The position numbers and the translations under genes were made by a program. Below the pieces are notes generated by a model. The model searched no databases. It saw only the letters and a list, made by a program, of their open reading frames with translations, and had not been told where the DNA came from. From Desulfuromusa sp. (GTDB taxonomy: Bacteria > Desulfobacterota > Desulfuromonadia > Desulfuromonadales > Geopsychrobacteraceae), in assembly GCA_029934095.1 (NCBI GenBank), contig JAOZMV010000049.1:1-8893 (forward strand): DNA of 8,893 nt. Direction: 5' to 3'. Shown here piece after piece: positions 1-6,665 of this stretch (positions within the stretch are counted from its first letter, which is position 1; every line of letters starts with the position of its first letter).

Positions 1-1447
1 GATCTTTCCATGTGTCTGCTTTATTGATCGCTTTGAGTCCTGCGACCTCAAAATCGTTTCCGGTTGCTGAGTGCACAATAACCTTGTTGCCACGCCGGAC
101 GACATTGCCTATAGGGTTACCGCGGGCTGACAGGATAAAGCCGTCTTCAGCAGCGTAGGGATAGCCGAATTGCTGACCGATAATCGTCAGTTTTTCGGAT
201 ACACCACGCGGTTTAGTCATCTCTTTACGGCCGAATTCGTCACCGTAGCCGAGCGGTAGCTCCCAAGGATATTTCTTCGGAGTGCCATGACAATCGGTAC
301 ACTCAATCTCAACCTGACCCATCGTGGTGCCGTGGATATTGCCGTCACCGTGCATGTCGATACTGGTATGACAATCCTGACAGAGTAATCCCCCTTCGGG
401 GTTGCCTTTACGACTTTGTTGCTGGTGATGCAGGTCATCGGAAACAAACATGTACCTTTTGGTGTGTAGTTTTGGTTGTTTTCCACCATCTTCATTGTAT
501 GGAGATCCGTAGGGGAACTCCATCAGTCCCTGGTAGGAGACGCCAATCCGCTTGCCGCGGTTATGGCAGGAATTACAGGTTTCTACCGGGATGCCGTCAG
601 TCTTGCGATTACCGGCAATCCGGTGCTTGAGCATATGCCCCGGCTCATCTTTTTTAATGCTCTTATCATTGCCTTCATAGAAACCATCATTACTATAAAG
701 AATATGACAGGCCGAGCAACCCATGCCGCGGTAATCACCACGCTTTTCCCGACCACGGACACCGATATGGCAACGGTTACAGTCGGTACGCTGGTAAGTC
801 ATGGCAGCTTTTTTTGGATCGGCCTTGACCTCGTCGACAGTTGGATTCGGCATTTGTTTCAAGCTTTTTGGATACTGTTTGGGGTACATGGCAATCTGGT
901 CTTTCATGTACGCCTTGTATTCCTTGGTTCCTACGATCGGAACCTGGGAGTCCACATCTTCGACATCGTAGTTTCCGTAGGGAACTTTAAAATCGGAGGT
1001 CTCTTCAATTCCCCAGGTATGCAAGTTGCCGGAAATTTTCCCCGATTCTGTGTTCATCAGAGAAAGTTCTGCACGATATCCGTAGCCAACGTGGCAGGCG
1101 CCACAGGTATTTTCCGAAATCCAGATCGAACCTGGATCGGGATAATATTCCTTGGGGCCGGGTGCCATCCGCAATGTTGCCGGAATTCCCTTATGGGCTT
1201 CTTCTTTTTTTGTCGCTGTCGGATTTCCGCCGTGGCACATGACACAGCCATCAGGATCCCCATGCATCTGCCCATTCATTTTGAGCTGCTGAGCCATCGG
1301 CAGGTCTGCCGGTACAATCTCTTCTATTCCGGCGTGGCAGTCGGTGGTTGTACATCCACCAGTCCAATCTGCGGCGTATGCCATTGAACCCAAGAAGAAT
1401 GTGACCACACTGGCCATTGTTAACAACGTCAACATTTTTTTAAGCAC
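1..1447 (-). CDS. Secreted multiheme cytochrome c, at least eight haems; C-terminus beyond left edge
   Basis: An open frame of 482 codons runs from a GTG at 1447 off the left edge with no stop. The GTG has a strong ribosome binding site five bases upstream. Residues 1-26 form a Sec signal peptide ending in a likely AYA/A cleavage site; there is no lipobox cysteine, so a soluble periplasmic protein is expected. Haem sites are an unusual CX4CH at 32-38, then CXXCH at 68-72, 115-119, 223-227, 244-248, 291-295, 356-360 and 383-387. After about residue 400 the visible sequence has no further haem motif and looks beta-rich, perhaps a separate domain. As the last gene of the operon after the quinone module, it probably accepts or donates electrons in the periplasm. 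It resembles large cytochromes of Hmc- or Cbc-like systems only in general architecture; I cannot name the family. Cytochrome assignment is secure, substrate unknown. Confidence 0.9.
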   Translation of the reverse strand, partial: MLKKMLTLLTMASVVTFFLGSMAYAADWTGGCTTTDCHAGIEEIVPADLPMAQQLKMNGQMHGDPDGCVMCHGGNPTATKKEEAHKGIPATLRMAPGPKEYYPDPGSIWISENTCGACHVGYGYRAELSLMNTESGKISGNLHTWGIEETSDFKVPYGNYDVEDVDSQVPIVGTKEYKAYMKDQIAMYPKQYPKSLKQMPNPTVDEVKADPKKAAMTYQRTDCNRCHIGVRGREKRGDYRGMGCSACHILYSNDGFYEGNDKSIKKDEPGHMLKHRIAGNRKTDGIPVETCNSCHNRGKRIGVSYQGLMEFPYGSPYNEDGGKQPKLHTKRYMFVSDDLHHQQQSRKGNPEGGLLCQDCHTSIDMHGDGNIHGTTMGQVEIECTDCHGTPKKYPWELPLGYGDEFGRKEMTKPRGVSEKLTIIGQQFGYPYAAEDGFILSARGNPIGNVVRRGNKVIVHSATGNDFEVAGLKAINKADTWKD

Positions 1448-1451
1448 GTTT

Positions 1452-1458
1452 ACCTCCC
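1452..1458 (-). promoter_or_regulatory. Ribosome binding site that fixes the GTG start of the multiheme cytochrome
   Basis: The minus strand reads GGGAGGT, ending five bases before the GTG at 1447. The next in-frame ATG, at 1435, would lie 17 bases from this site and would remove the positively charged Lys-Lys start of the signal peptide. The GTG is therefore preferred. Confidence 0.75.
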
Positions 1459-1511
1459 TTTCGTGGTGCAAGTAATAGCTTATTCCCATCTGAAATCATC
1501 TCACTTGGTTC

Positions 1512-1527
1512 AGAAGAGAACTCTTCT
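1512..1527 (-). repeat. Short inverted repeat between the NrfD-like gene and the multiheme cytochrome
   Basis: Arms AGAAGAG and CTCTTCT are perfectly complementary around a two-base centre, or as six pairs around a four-base loop in RNA. It lies in the 95-base gap (1448-1542), the longest gap inside the operon. No T-run follows on either strand, so it is not a convincing intrinsic terminator. It could be an mRNA processing or stability hairpin that sets cytochrome levels apart from the membrane subunits, but this is speculation. No sigma54 promoter is visible in this gap. Confidence 0.3.
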
Positions 1528-1542
1528 TAATCAGGGCAACAA

Positions 1543-2757
1543 TTAGTTGTCATTCTTTCTGTGGCAGAGTTGCCCATTGATAATTGGAACTGCAATTTTC
1601 AATAGTGCTGTATAAATCAACAGTCCGAAAGCCAGAATACCGAAACAGACAGTTAACTCATTGAGTGAGGGTTGGTACTGAACAAAATCACCAAGGGGGG
1701 TTGGAATAAATCCTGAAATAACAAAGCCAAGCCCTTTTTCAACCCAGATACCAACAACAATCATCACACAAGCAACATTCAAAAATCGCGGGTTCTCTCG
1801 AACCGGCAAGAGTAAAATAATCGCAGCAATGATATTCAGAACAACGGCAGACCAGATCCAGGGAGCCAGGACACTTTTCCCGTGGAATCCAAGCAAAAAA
1901 CTTAGGTGAATGGAATGTTCTGAACCGGAGTAGAGCTCGGTAAATAGTTCTGATCCAAACAGTAGCAGGTTGACCAATAAACTAACGGTTACAATAATCC
2001 GAATCTTGGCGATAACGTCCTTATGGATTGTGCAGCACTTGAAATATTCCATGATTTTGAAGACCAGAATAATAAATGCTGGACCGGCAGAAAATGCTGA
2101 TGCGAGGAAACGGGGTGCGATCAACCCGCTGTGCCAGAAAGGTCTGGCGGCCAACCCCTGAAACAGAAATGCGGTGATGGTGTGAATCAGAGGAGCCCAG
2201 GCGATAGCAAGAAAAACTATCGGCACATAATGGCGTGCGACCAGTTTTTGCCCTTTATATTTTTTGTAGAGCACATAACCGCAAACGTAGAGATTGAGGA
2301 ATAGATAACCGTTGAGCACCAGAACATCCCAGGTCAGCATTGACATTGGCCAGTTGAAGACGCCGATTACAGGAAACATATGCCAGAGACGGTCAGGACG
2401 ACCAATGTCAGCGGTGACAAAGAGGAGACACATGATCAGGGCGGCAATTGCCCAGAGTTCGGTGAAAATAACAACTTTGTGAATTTCCTCGTCTTTGAAA
2501 ATATATGCTGGAATAACCATCATGACCGCTGCTGCAGCCATACCGACCAAAAAGGCGAAGTTGGAAATATATAGCCCCCAGGAAACCTCATCTCCCATGC
2601 CGGTTGTGTACAAGCCATGAGCCAACTGTCGACTGAAAGCATTGAGTCCGAGCAAGCTGAGGGCAATCAGTGCAAACATCCAGAGGGCGTAAGTCCGATT
2701 GCCAATCAGAATTGTTTTTGCCAGATCACTAATAACTCCTGGAGAACCTTTATTCAT
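1543..2757 (-). CDS. NrfD/HmcC/DsrP-like integral membrane quinone-interacting subunit
   Basis: This 404-residue protein is strongly hydrophobic, with about ten likely membrane helices, the usual size for the HmcC/DsrP/ActC branch of the NrfD (PsrC) family. Family-like segments are the DIGRPDR motif at 117-123 with a following WHM, and a C-terminal block around 337-355 (WVEKG then GFIPTPLG) as in HmcC and DsrP. Family members have no haem of their own; they bind menaquinol near the periplasmic face and pass electrons to a ferredoxin-like partner. The partner here is the gene just upstream, 50 bases away. ATG at 2757 is preceded by AAAAGGG seven bases upstream. It is the membrane core of the complex. 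Whether it oxidises menaquinol or reduces menaquinone cannot be told from sequence. Confidence 0.93.
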   Translation of the reverse strand: MNKGSPGVISDLAKTILIGNRTYALWMFALIALSLLGLNAFSRQLAHGLYTTGMGDEVSWGLYISNFAFLVGMAAAAVMMVIPAYIFKDEEIHKVVIFTELWAIAALIMCLLFVTADIGRPDRLWHMFPVIGVFNWPMSMLTWDVLVLNGYLFLNLYVCGYVLYKKYKGQKLVARHYVPIVFLAIAWAPLIHTITAFLFQGLAARPFWHSGLIAPRFLASAFSAGPAFIILVFKIMEYFKCCTIHKDVIAKIRIIVTVSLLVNLLLFGSELFTELYSGSEHSIHLSFLLGFHGKSVLAPWIWSAVVLNIIAAIILLLPVRENPRFLNVACVMIVVGIWVEKGLGFVISGFIPTPLGDFVQYQPSLNELTVCFGILAFGLLIYTALLKIAVPIINGQLCHRKNDN

Positions 2758-2807
2758 TGCTTAGCCCTTTTGACGGTTGTTGACAGATACAAACTGCTTT
2801 CAGCCAA

Positions 2808-3758
2808 CTATTTAGCAAAGGTGTAATAAAATTTTGGTAAAGTCCCGGCTTCTTGCTTGAGGACAAATACCCGTTCTTGTTCAATGATTTTACGTACTTC
2901 ACTTTTTGGATCTCTGAGGTTGCCAAATTTACGGGATCCAGTCGGGCACACTTCCATACAGGCTGGATATTCTCCACGCCGGGTTTTATGTAGACAGAAG
3001 GTACATTTCTCCATAACCCCCATGTAGCGGGGTCGGTTGGAGAGATAACCCATATCCGGGTTCAGATCTTCGGTAGGAATCTGTGGTTTGGCAAAATTGA
3101 AACGTCTGGCATGGTAAGGGCAGGCGGCTTCACAATAGCGACAACCGATACACCAGTTGTAGTCAACAACAACTATTCCGTCTTTTTCCTTCCATGTCGC
3201 TTTGACTGGACAAACTTCAATACACTTTGGTTCTCGACATTGTTGACAGGCGACCGGCATGTAAAAGTGATCTTCGCTTGACGCTTCTTTTTCGGGATAA
3301 TCATGACTTGATGTTTCCAGGTTGACCGTACCCTGTTTCATCTTCAAGACCCTGATGTACTGTTTCTGCGGGCTCCGAGACTGATTGTTTTCTTCCATGC
3401 AGGCATAAACACATTTTCGACACCCGATACAGCGTCCGAGATTGAGAACGTAGGCAAATTCAACCCCTTCAATGGGTTGAGGGTCAGAGATTGTTGCTGT
3501 TACACCATATTGCTTATCGATTCGAGCTTCGAGCTTGGCAAAAATTTCTTTTTTATCCTCATCACTCAGTTGCTTGTAATGTTTCTGGATGAAATCATCC
3601 GTTGAGGGAACTTCCTCTGCATTGAGGAGAGGAGAGAGAGAAACTGCAGTGGCAGCAGAAACGCAGGCTGCACCAGCAAGGAAATATCGACGGCTGATGG
3701 CTGGCTCGGGTTTTTCCGCATTCTTTAGTTCAAGGTCTTTTTGCTCTTCCGTACTCAT
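2808..3758 (-). CDS. Tat-exported ferredoxin-like subunit with four [4Fe-4S] clusters (HmcB/DsrO/HybA type)
   Basis: The 316-residue protein starts with a twin-arginine signal (SRRYFL at 22-27, then a hydrophobic stretch to about 45), so it is exported folded to the periplasm. Sixteen cysteines form four ferredoxin motifs: 110/113/116/120, 171/174/179/183, 203/206/209/213 and 252/255/267/271. The fourth has the long spacer typical of HmcB, DsrO and HybA. There is no C-terminal membrane helix, unlike HybA, so it should be held on the membrane by the NrfD-like subunit. Its role would be a cluster wire between the quinone site and the cytochromes. The ATG shares one base with the stop of the upstream tetraheme gene (TGATG), and AGGAGA sits seven bases before it, so translational coupling is likely. 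All sixteen ligands are present. Confidence 0.95.
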   Translation of the reverse strand: MSTEEQKDLELKNAEKPEPAISRRYFLAGAACVSAATAVSLSPLLNAEEVPSTDDFIQKHYKQLSDEDKKEIFAKLEARIDKQYGVTATISDPQPIEGVEFAYVLNLGRCIGCRKCVYACMEENNQSRSPQKQYIRVLKMKQGTVNLETSSHDYPEKEASSEDHFYMPVACQQCREPKCIEVCPVKATWKEKDGIVVVDYNWCIGCRYCEAACPYHARRFNFAKPQIPTEDLNPDMGYLSNRPRYMGVMEKCTFCLHKTRRGEYPACMEVCPTGSRKFGNLRDPKSEVRKIIEQERVFVLKQEAGTLPKFYYTFAK

Positions 3759-4417
3759 CAGAATCTCTCCTGGATAGATTCAGTCAAATAAGCTGACTTG
3801 GGGTCATCATCAGAATGTCTGGCCTGGCGAAGAGTTTTCTCCGGCCAAGTTGGAGCCGGTGCGGCAATCTTGTATTTAAATTTTGGTGAATGTGGGTCGT
3901 GACATTCGGTGCAGGTGAAGTTGATGGGGGTTGCTCCATCTTTAACCAACCAACCTCCCTGTCTCAAGCCATGGGTTCCCTCCTTCCAGTCACGGACAAT
4001 AATGCCGTGACAGCGGGCACAGAGCTTTTCAGGAGTTGCAAATTTTATTTTTGTTTCACCATCACCGGCAAGATTGTCGCGATCATAGATATGATGACAG
4101 TTGTAACAACGATCGTTGACACCATGGTCCAGTTTGACCGTTGGGTGGGCAAATTGAGGGCGAATCACATTCTGGTCGGGAACCTGAACGCTGTGGCAGA
4201 TAAAACAATTTCCTGGCATAACAGTGTTGACCAGAATTTCGCCACGCGCTGTTTCCGGTGTATACCATTCTGCATTGAGGGGGACGGGGTCTGGAATGGC
4301 AGGTTTGTTATCCCCCCAGAAAAGTAAAATAAGGATCAGGATAACGGTTCCGGGCAGGACAACTTTTTTCAAGAACTCACCCGTGTCAAAATGAGGTTTA
4401 TTTTCTTTATTTCTCAT
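3758..4417 (-). CDS. Membrane-anchored tetraheme cytochrome c, first gene of the respiratory operon
   Basis: This reading gives 219 residues. A short basic N-terminus is followed by one membrane helix at about 19-34 with no cleavage site, so the protein is an N-in, periplasm-facing anchored cytochrome. Four CXXCH sites lie at 71-75, 104-108, 133-137 and 169-173, with extra histidines (for example just after the second site) available as distal ligands. Position and architecture match cytochrome subunits of NrfD-type complexes such as DsrJ and ActA, though haem number differs. An in-frame ATG at 4522 would add 35 residues, but it has no ribosome binding site and falls inside the sigma54 promoter, upstream of the predicted transcript start. 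The ATG at 4417 has GGGAGAG eight bases before it and is chosen. Predicted role: electron exit (or entry) haem relay of the complex. Confidence 0.9.
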   Translation of the reverse strand: MRNKENKPHFDTGEFLKKVVLPGTVILILILLFWGDNKPAIPDPVPLNAEWYTPETARGEILVNTVMPGNCFICHSVQVPDQNVIRPQFAHPTVKLDHGVNDRCYNCHHIYDRDNLAGDGETKIKFATPEKLCARCHGIIVRDWKEGTHGLRQGGWLVKDGATPINFTCTECHDPHSPKFKYKIAAPAPTWPEKTLRQARHSDDDPKSAYLTESIQERF

Positions 4418-4425
4418 TTGGAGAT

Positions 4426-4432
4426 CTCTCCC
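4426..4432 (-). promoter_or_regulatory. Ribosome binding site deciding the tetraheme cytochrome start
   Basis: GGGAGAG on the minus strand ends eight bases before the ATG at 4417 and supports that start over the in-frame ATG at 4522. GGAG within it can pair with CTCC at 4420-4423 through a four-base loop. A weak local hairpin could therefore mask the site, though four pairs is marginal. Confidence 0.7.
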
Positions 4433-4466
4433 GAGTCGAAGTTGCTGGATAGTCGACTCTTTTTTT
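4433..4466. repeat. Inverted repeat with T-run in the operon leader (terminator-like on the plus strand)
   Basis: Perfect seven-base arms GAGTCGA (4433-4439) and TCGACTC (4453-4459) flank a 13-base loop. On the plus strand seven T follow directly, giving an intrinsic-terminator shape that would stop transcription running antisense out of the cytochrome operon towards the kinase gene. On the minus strand the same hairpin lies in the predicted leader, just before the ribosome binding site and after an A-run. It could therefore affect translation instead. The stem is short and the loop long, so strength is doubtful. Confidence 0.4.
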
Positions 4467-4505
4467 GGTTCTTCAATTGCAAGAATGTATTTAATTAGAA
4501 ACAAG

Positions 4506-4521
4506 AGCAGAAATCGTGCCA
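4506..4521 (-). promoter_or_regulatory. Sigma54 (RpoN) -24/-12 promoter of the cytochrome operon
   Basis: The minus strand reads TGGCACGATTTCTGCT, against the sigma54 consensus TGGCACG-N4-TTGCW. All seven -24 bases match, as do four of five -12 bases. GG and GC have the exact required spacing. The predicted transcript start is near 4495, giving a leader of about 78 bases to the ATG at 4417. An NtrC-family activator gene lies next door, as sigma54 promoters require. No competing sigma70 promoter is obvious for this operon. Confidence 0.85.
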
Positions 4522-4560
4522 TAAGTTAATCTGTAAGATATCAATAGGTTAACGACAAAA

Positions 4561-4645
4561 CTCTGGGTAACTGGTAGAAAATAAACCACATGGATGGTTC
4601 ATAAGTAACCACTTGTGTGGTACCATTATTACCAGCAGAGCTGTT
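4561..4645. promoter_or_regulatory. Phased 23-bp array of ACCA-N6-TGGT palindromes, likely upstream activator sites
   Basis: Two 16-base sites, 4584-4599 (AACCACATGGATGGTT) and 4607-4622 (AACCACTTGTGTGGTA), agree at 12 of 16 positions. Both have ACCA and TGGT arms around the same centre, 23 bp apart. A degenerate third site in phase at 4630-4645 keeps ACCA. A half-site TGGTA at 4572-4576 continues the phase on the other side. Centres are about 97, 120 and 143 bp upstream of the predicted sigma54 start, a usual distance for NtrC-type activators acting by DNA looping. The array is also 73-111 bp before the kinase start codon, so autoregulation is possible. Binding by the neighbouring regulator is inferred. 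Confidence 0.6.
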
Positions 4646-4694
4646 TTGATTATCAAGTAGCTGATTGATCCACGCCCCATAGGGATATGAAACA

Positions 4695-6665
4695 ATGCGG
4701 ATTCCGCAGATCAAATTATCGATTCGAAGAAAAATGTTGATAGCGTTTCTGTGCCTGGCTCTGGGCCCGATATTGCTGCTGGGGAATCTTTCCTTGCAGC
4801 GAATGGAGAGGGCTTTGCGTGCGCAGATTGCCGAAGGATTACAGGCAGAGGTGGTCACCGCTGGGAATTCAATAGAAAATTACTTGAATGGGGTCAGAAG
4901 AGATGTACGCTCCCTCGCCCGTTTTCTCCAGCGGCGCCTCAACGAAGAGATGAACACTGATCAATGGGAGTTGATACAAAATGAATTTCTGGCCGCCATC
5001 ATGGTCGAAAATGACTACTATCAGATCCGGTTTATTGCTGCTGACGGGTATGAGCAGCTGCGAATCAACAATATTGACGGGAAAGCCGTTGTTGTACCAG
5101 AGTCTGAATTACAGGATAAAGGTGACCGTTACTATGTTCAGGAGGCATTTCACTGTACGGCTGGTGAAACATATGTTTCTCATCTGGATTTGAATGTGGA
5201 ACTTGGTCGAATTGAAGAGCCAAACCGCCTGGTTGTCCGTGTTGCCGCCCCTATTATTGATCCCTCAGGAAAAACAGCAGGACTGGTTATCATCAATGTT
5301 TTTGGTAAGAAACTACTCTCGTCTCTCAAGTACCTTCTCAATGTGGATGGAACCAGGATTCTTCTATTAAACCAGAACCGTCAATTTATCAAGATGGAAA
5401 AACAGGGGGGAAAGATAAACTTTTTTAGTGCTGAGACCTCTGAACTTGAGAATCTTGCACAAATTGTCCCCCTCCTTCCCAGGCCGGATGAAGACTCTAA
5501 TGTTGTGGCGATGAAACCCGATATTCTGGCCCTGGCATCTGTCAGTGCCGGCCCTGACCGTCTCTGGTATCTGGCAATCGCGTACCCGCAGAAATATCTC
5601 TATGCCGAGTTAACCCAACTGAAAAAAACCTATCTCCTCTCTTTTTTACTGCTTGCACTGTTGGCTACCATTCTGGCAATTGTTGCCGCCAGGCGTTTCA
5701 GTCTGCCGATTCGGCACCTCTCCCGTTTTGCAAAAGCAGTTGCCGGGGGCAACTATAAGGCGATTTCAAGTATTACCAGCCGGGATGAATTTGGCGAACT
5801 ATCGTCTGCCTTGAATGAAATGGCTGAAGTGCAGAAACAGACACATACGGAACTTCTGAATTGGAATGCCTCATTAAAAGAGGAAGTTGAGAAGAAAGTA
5901 GCTGCCCTCAGCCGGTCTCAACTGGAGGCAGAAGCTGCTGAAAAGCTGATGATGACCCTTGAGAAGCAGCTCTTGCAAGCGAACAGGTTATCCTCTTTGG
6001 GGCTTCTGTCAGCGACAGTAGCCCATGAAATAGGCAATCCTCTGGCCGGGATGCGGGTGAAACTGCAACTGATACAACGGCGCAAGGATCTCGATCAGAA
6101 ACTGCAGTTGGATATCACTAAAATGTTGAATCTGGTTGATCGTCTGGGCGATTTTCTTGGACATTTAACCGGCTACCTTGTCCCACAACAGAACCAGGAA
6201 CGGGAGCAGACTGATATCAGTCAGGTTCTGCGTGAGCTTGAGTTTATCCTCTGTGAAGAAGCGGATCGAAACAAAATTAAATTGTATCTTCATTTACCCC
6301 CTGAACCCCTTCTGGTCTGTTCCAAAGCTCAGCAACTGCACCAGATATTTATGAACTTGATTTTGAATGCTTTACAGGCCTGTGATGAAAATGGGCAGGT
6401 TGATGTCTATGCCAGCAGTTCAGAGGGGGAGGTTGAAATCAGTATTTGTGACAATGGATGTGGTTTACCGGAAGAACTTGCCGATCAGCTCTTCGAACCT
6501 CTGATCACCAGCAAGTCAGAGGGGACCGGATTGGGTTTGGCAATCGTGAAGCAATTGACGTCTGAATTGGGGGGGGAAGTTAAACTGAAAAACCGGTCTG
6601 AAGGTGGGGTTGAAGCGAGTATACATTTTCCCGAAGGAGGTAGCGGATGCGCGGGCGAATTCTGA
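4695..6665 (+). CDS. Membrane sensor histidine kinase with Cache-like periplasmic domain and HAMP
   Basis: The 656-residue protein has a first membrane helix at about 14-33 and a periplasmic domain of some 280 residues (about 35-312). The pattern of that domain (FIAADGYEQLRIN, RYYVQEAF, GETYVSHLDLN) suggests a double Cache sensor. A second helix follows at about 313-332, then HAMP (about 333-385), a coiled linker, HisKA with phospho-acceptor His444 in AHEIGNP, and a HATPase_c domain. ATP-site motifs are the N box around Asn558, G1 DNGCG at 586-590, F600 and GTGLGLA at 610-616. All catalytic motifs are intact. ATG at 4695 has only a modest AGGG about ten bases upstream, and no clear promoter is visible. 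It overlaps the response regulator by 19 bases and is divergent from the cytochrome operon. The ligand is unknown; small carboxylates are common for Cache kinases of NtrC-type systems. Confidence 0.94.
   Translation: MRIPQIKLSIRRKMLIAFLCLALGPILLLGNLSLQRMERALRAQIAEGLQAEVVTAGNSIENYLNGVRRDVRSLARFLQRRLNEEMNTDQWELIQNEFLAAIMVENDYYQIRFIAADGYEQLRINNIDGKAVVVPESELQDKGDRYYVQEAFHCTAGETYVSHLDLNVELGRIEEPNRLVVRVAAPIIDPSGKTAGLVIINVFGKKLLSSLKYLLNVDGTRILLLNQNRQFIKMEKQGGKINFFSAETSELENLAQIVPLLPRPDEDSNVVAMKPDILALASVSAGPDRLWYLAIAYPQKYLYAELTQLKKTYLLSFLLLALLATILAIVAARRFSLPIRHLSRFAKAVAGGNYKAISSITSRDEFGELSSALNEMAEVQKQTHTELLNWNASLKEEVEKKVAALSRSQLEAEAAEKLMMTLEKQLLQANRLSSLGLLSATVAHEIGNPLAGMRVKLQLIQRRKDLDQKLQLDITKMLNLVDRLGDFLGHLTGYLVPQQNQEREQTDISQVLRELEFILCEEADRNKIKLYLHLPPEPLLVCSKAQQLHQIFMNLILNALQACDENGQVDVYASSSEGEVEISICDNGCGLPEELADQLFEPLITSKSEGTGLGLAIVKQLTSELGGEVKLKNRSEGGVEASIHFPEGGSGCAGEF
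6569..6576 (+). repeat. Run of eight G inside the kinase gene
   Basis: The run encodes part of Leu-Gly-Gly-Glu near residues 626-628 of the kinase, just after the G2 ATP-lid motif. Eight identical G are prone to slippage. A shift here would replace the last beta strand of the ATPase domain and disturb the overlap with the regulator gene. In this copy the frame is intact. Confidence 0.9.

Noticed and set aside
217..495. A 92-codon minus-strand open frame within the cytochrome region
   Set aside because: It is a different frame of the same strand as the multiheme cytochrome, which runs unbroken through this stretch to the window edge.
476..1387. A 303-codon plus-strand open frame opposite the large cytochrome
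   Set aside because: It lies antisense to a minus-strand frame with signal peptide, ribosome binding site and eight haem motifs. Its own translation has no recognisable domain.
4418..4495. A c-di-GMP (GEMM) riboswitch in the cytochrome operon leader, as found before some cytochrome genes
   Set aside because: The leader is only about 78 bases and shows none of the conserved GEMM core; only a simple hairpin is present.
4646..4656. TTGAT-T-ATCAA palindrome resembling an FNR/CRP-type site
   Set aside because: FNR half-sites need four bases between them and here there is one. No regulator of that family is nearby.
4624..4694. A sigma70 promoter for the histidine kinase gene
   Set aside because: The best -10-like hexamer (CATTAT at 4624-4629) has no -35 partner at a usable distance. 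I see no reliable promoter, though one must exist.
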